A DNA stretch of 41,429 bases from Lachnoclostridium sp. UBA1781. GTDB taxonomy: Bacteria > Bacillota > Clostridia > Lachnospirales > Lachnospiraceae. Positions 41,001 through 41,429 of the stretch are shown piece after piece. The stretch lies in assembly GCA_002315495.1 (NCBI GenBank), contig DCGJ01000167.1, positions 1 to 41,429 of the forward strand. Direction: 5' to 3'. The notes beneath the pieces are model-generated. The model worked only from the letters and a program-made list of their open reading frames with translations, ran no database searches and was not told where the DNA came from. A program made the translations under genes and the position numbers. Position 1 is the stretch's first letter. Each line of letters begins with the position of its first letter.

Positions 41001-41429
41001 TAAGAGCTGTACCATCGTAAACCTTCTCACTGCTATCAGCAATCAGGGTGATGGCTCTCTTATTGATGGTCAGCTTACCTTCCTTGTAGGAAATGTTGTA
41101 ATCGCCGGTAACAACTGTCTCGCCGTTCATCACAACAGCAGCAGATGCGGTGTTCTTTCCTTCATCTCCAACATAGGTTGCAGAACCGGTTACGGTTACT
41201 GCCGTTACTTCGTCACCGTTTATCAAACCTGTAGTATCCGTAGGATCGGTTACCGTCCAGGTATTCAGGGTAAGTGCCGTTCCGTCGTACGTCTTCTCGG
41301 TACTATTAGCCGTGATCTCAAGCGGTCTCTTCGTAATCGTTAAGGTACCCTTCACATACGTGATGTTGTAGGATTTGGTTACGTCATCACCGTTGCCATT
41401 TCTGATTACCGGCTTCGTTGCATCGATTT
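38044..41429 (-). CDS. MBG-repeat surface protein, N-terminus beyond right edge
   Basis: The frame is open from the right edge to a TAA at 38044-38046: 1,128 residues, with the start missing. It consists of about 11 repeats of 80-100 residues, each opening with a D-x-(K/F)-x-YDGT-type motif (KVYDGTALTNG, SFVYDGNAHSND, KVYDGTPLTS) and closing with DVTxxYxIxYxxGTLxI. This is the pattern of MBG domains, immunoglobulin-like modules of bacterial surface proteins. One repeat carries an Asp-rich insert. The C-terminus has PKTDDSGNL, a helix LTLWLLAAIVSAAAF, and RRKRYLSKQ, the layout of a sortase signal but without the Gly of LPxTG. It should be an exported fibre-like protein; adhesion is a guess. 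Confidence 0.88.
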   Translation of the reverse strand, partial: IDATKPVIRNGNGDDVTKSYNITYVKGTLTITKRPLEITANSTEKTYDGTALTLNTWTVTDPTDTTGLINGDEVTAVTVTGSATYVGDEGKNTASAAVVMNGETVVTGDYNISYKEGKLTINKRAITLIADSSEKVYDGTALTNGTILVSDTEGFGLAGSGEDQDVLTGSMTAASTITTVGEAMTTDANENTIGKVNNVIDRTSVTIKKGDVDVTNSYNIKYVNGTLVIKQKPIEIIADSDEKDFDSTPITKDSYQFDETTLAEGDSLIYVKITGSQTEVGSCPNVPSAAVITNTDNTDVTSSYDITYTNGLLKINSTYITIIAASDSKVYDGNSLTIADNVYGEVIGLATRYEIVEVKTNGSQTTVGNSETDIVRGSVKIVDNENNQADVTSMFTISYEKGEVVIEKRKINVISNDDEFVYDSLPHGNSGYTITSGDNVPEGEEALANGETSDVTITALVTYVKDTEDENNIIDEIHIMKGNEDVTENYDITEVYGELTVVPRKIIVTSDDDSFVYDGNAHSNDGYSLADGGNVPEGQEVIAENDTIEVTNNTEVTYVSDNSEGNNLIEEIHIFNGEEDVTENYDITEVYGTLTIEKRKITVISDDDSFVYDGTFHGNDGYTIEAGENVPEDEEALAEGDNEIVVITATIRDVKENADNNNLIDSVTILRDEMDVTENYDIETISGTLTIEARQLIIVSNDDTFEYDGLAHMNTGYSIFAGGNIAKIMFFALDDEILDDSDDFNDTTDDDDDSNVDEDDNTDDDDVETITTVIDGDVITVTVIGSVTYVADNADGNNVIANVTVTRDGEDITASYDFELVNGTLLITPTALVITAVDAEKVYDGTPLTSESYTNSDMITGDTIASVTFTGSQTMVGDSENVPSDAVIENADGVDITDCYEITYEDATLTVTKKAIKITAGDADKKYDGTPLTSFTYTSDELGVGDHFETVVITGSQTIAGSSENVVESVVIKNGLGMDVTDFYEITYVDGTLSVTTTSIIITIEQDEKVYDGTPLTPSKYQVEGLMEGDSIQSITFTGSQTEVGTSACGVESITIVNSKGEDVTASYVFTVSSESGSLVVKPSDKKDPDDPKTDDSGNLTLWLLAAIVSAAAFAEMERRKRYLSKQ
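39108..39240 (-). other. Asp-rich insert within the MBG-repeat protein
   Basis: Between two halves of one MBG repeat the chain reads ALDDEILDDSDDFND and continues with several runs of three to five Asp broken by Thr, Asn, Val and Glu. The DNA is a GAC/GAT-rich low-complexity stretch. No other repeat in the window carries such an insert. It might bind calcium or act as a flexible spacer; it may also vary in length between strains. Confidence 0.7.

Noticed and set aside
38300..41400. Regularly spaced DNA repeats resembling an array
   Set aside because: The repeats are imperfect, 240-300 bp apart and in frame; they encode the YDGT motif of MBG domains and are not CRISPR.

Overview
The window looks like a chromosomal segment of a Gram-positive anaerobe of class Clostridia, probably family Lachnospiraceae. 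This is inferred from gene order (ylxM-ffh, rpsP-khpA-rimM-trmD-rplS, lepB-rbgA-rnhB-yraN, a DUF512 radical SAM gene then der-plsY-gpsA), AGGAGG-type ribosome binding sites, sigma-A-like promoters, a surface protein built of MBG repeats, and plant-polysaccharide catabolic genes. Every gene I can support lies on the minus strand, so transcription runs from high to low coordinates. I see no rRNA, tRNA, CRISPR array, insertion sequence or phage gene.

From the right edge: (1) 41429-38044, the C-terminal part of a very large MBG-repeat surface protein with a degenerate cell-wall sorting signal. (2) 38002-30909, housekeeping for ribosomes and secretion: ylxM-ffh, then rpsP-khpA-rimM-trmD, rplS with its own promoter and structured leader, a terminator, then lepB-rbgA-rnhB-yraN closed by a strong terminator. 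(3) 30905-17422, a long co-directional run starting at a good promoter: an unusual PlsC-like acyltransferase, a GltS-type carrier, pgeF, the DUF512 protein, der, plsY, gpsA, an SH3b membrane protein, then the glucuronate branch: GH67 alpha-glucuronidase, uxuA, uxuB. (4) 17388-12401, a membrane-anchored MutS-like ATPase, rnhA and mutS, ended by a hairpin. (5) 12325-10802, a GH26-like glycoside hydrolase gene with an in-frame TAG near its 5' end, then a terminator.

(6) 10600-1 is the most interesting block: an apparent operon with a recognisable promoter and an attenuator-like leader. It encodes a YesL/DUF624 membrane protein, a 1,064-residue solute-binding protein with a long N-terminal extension, two sugar ABC permeases, a secreted NHL-repeat/TPR protein with a C-terminal membrane helix, a Yip1-family membrane protein, and a very large membrane-anchored DUF5696-type protein that runs off the left edge. 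No ABC ATPase is visible. The make-up suggests an envelope machine that binds, processes and imports a glycan; the substrate cannot be told from sequence.

Functionally, GH67, UxuA and UxuB form a coherent route from aldouronic acids (xylan side chains) to 2-keto-3-deoxygluconate. gpsA and plsY (with the PlsC-like protein) feed phospholipid synthesis. Der, RbgA, RimM, TrmD, S16, L19 and KhpA serve ribosome assembly and translation. Ffh, YlxM and LepB serve protein export. Family names rest on motifs read by eye; no database search was possible.
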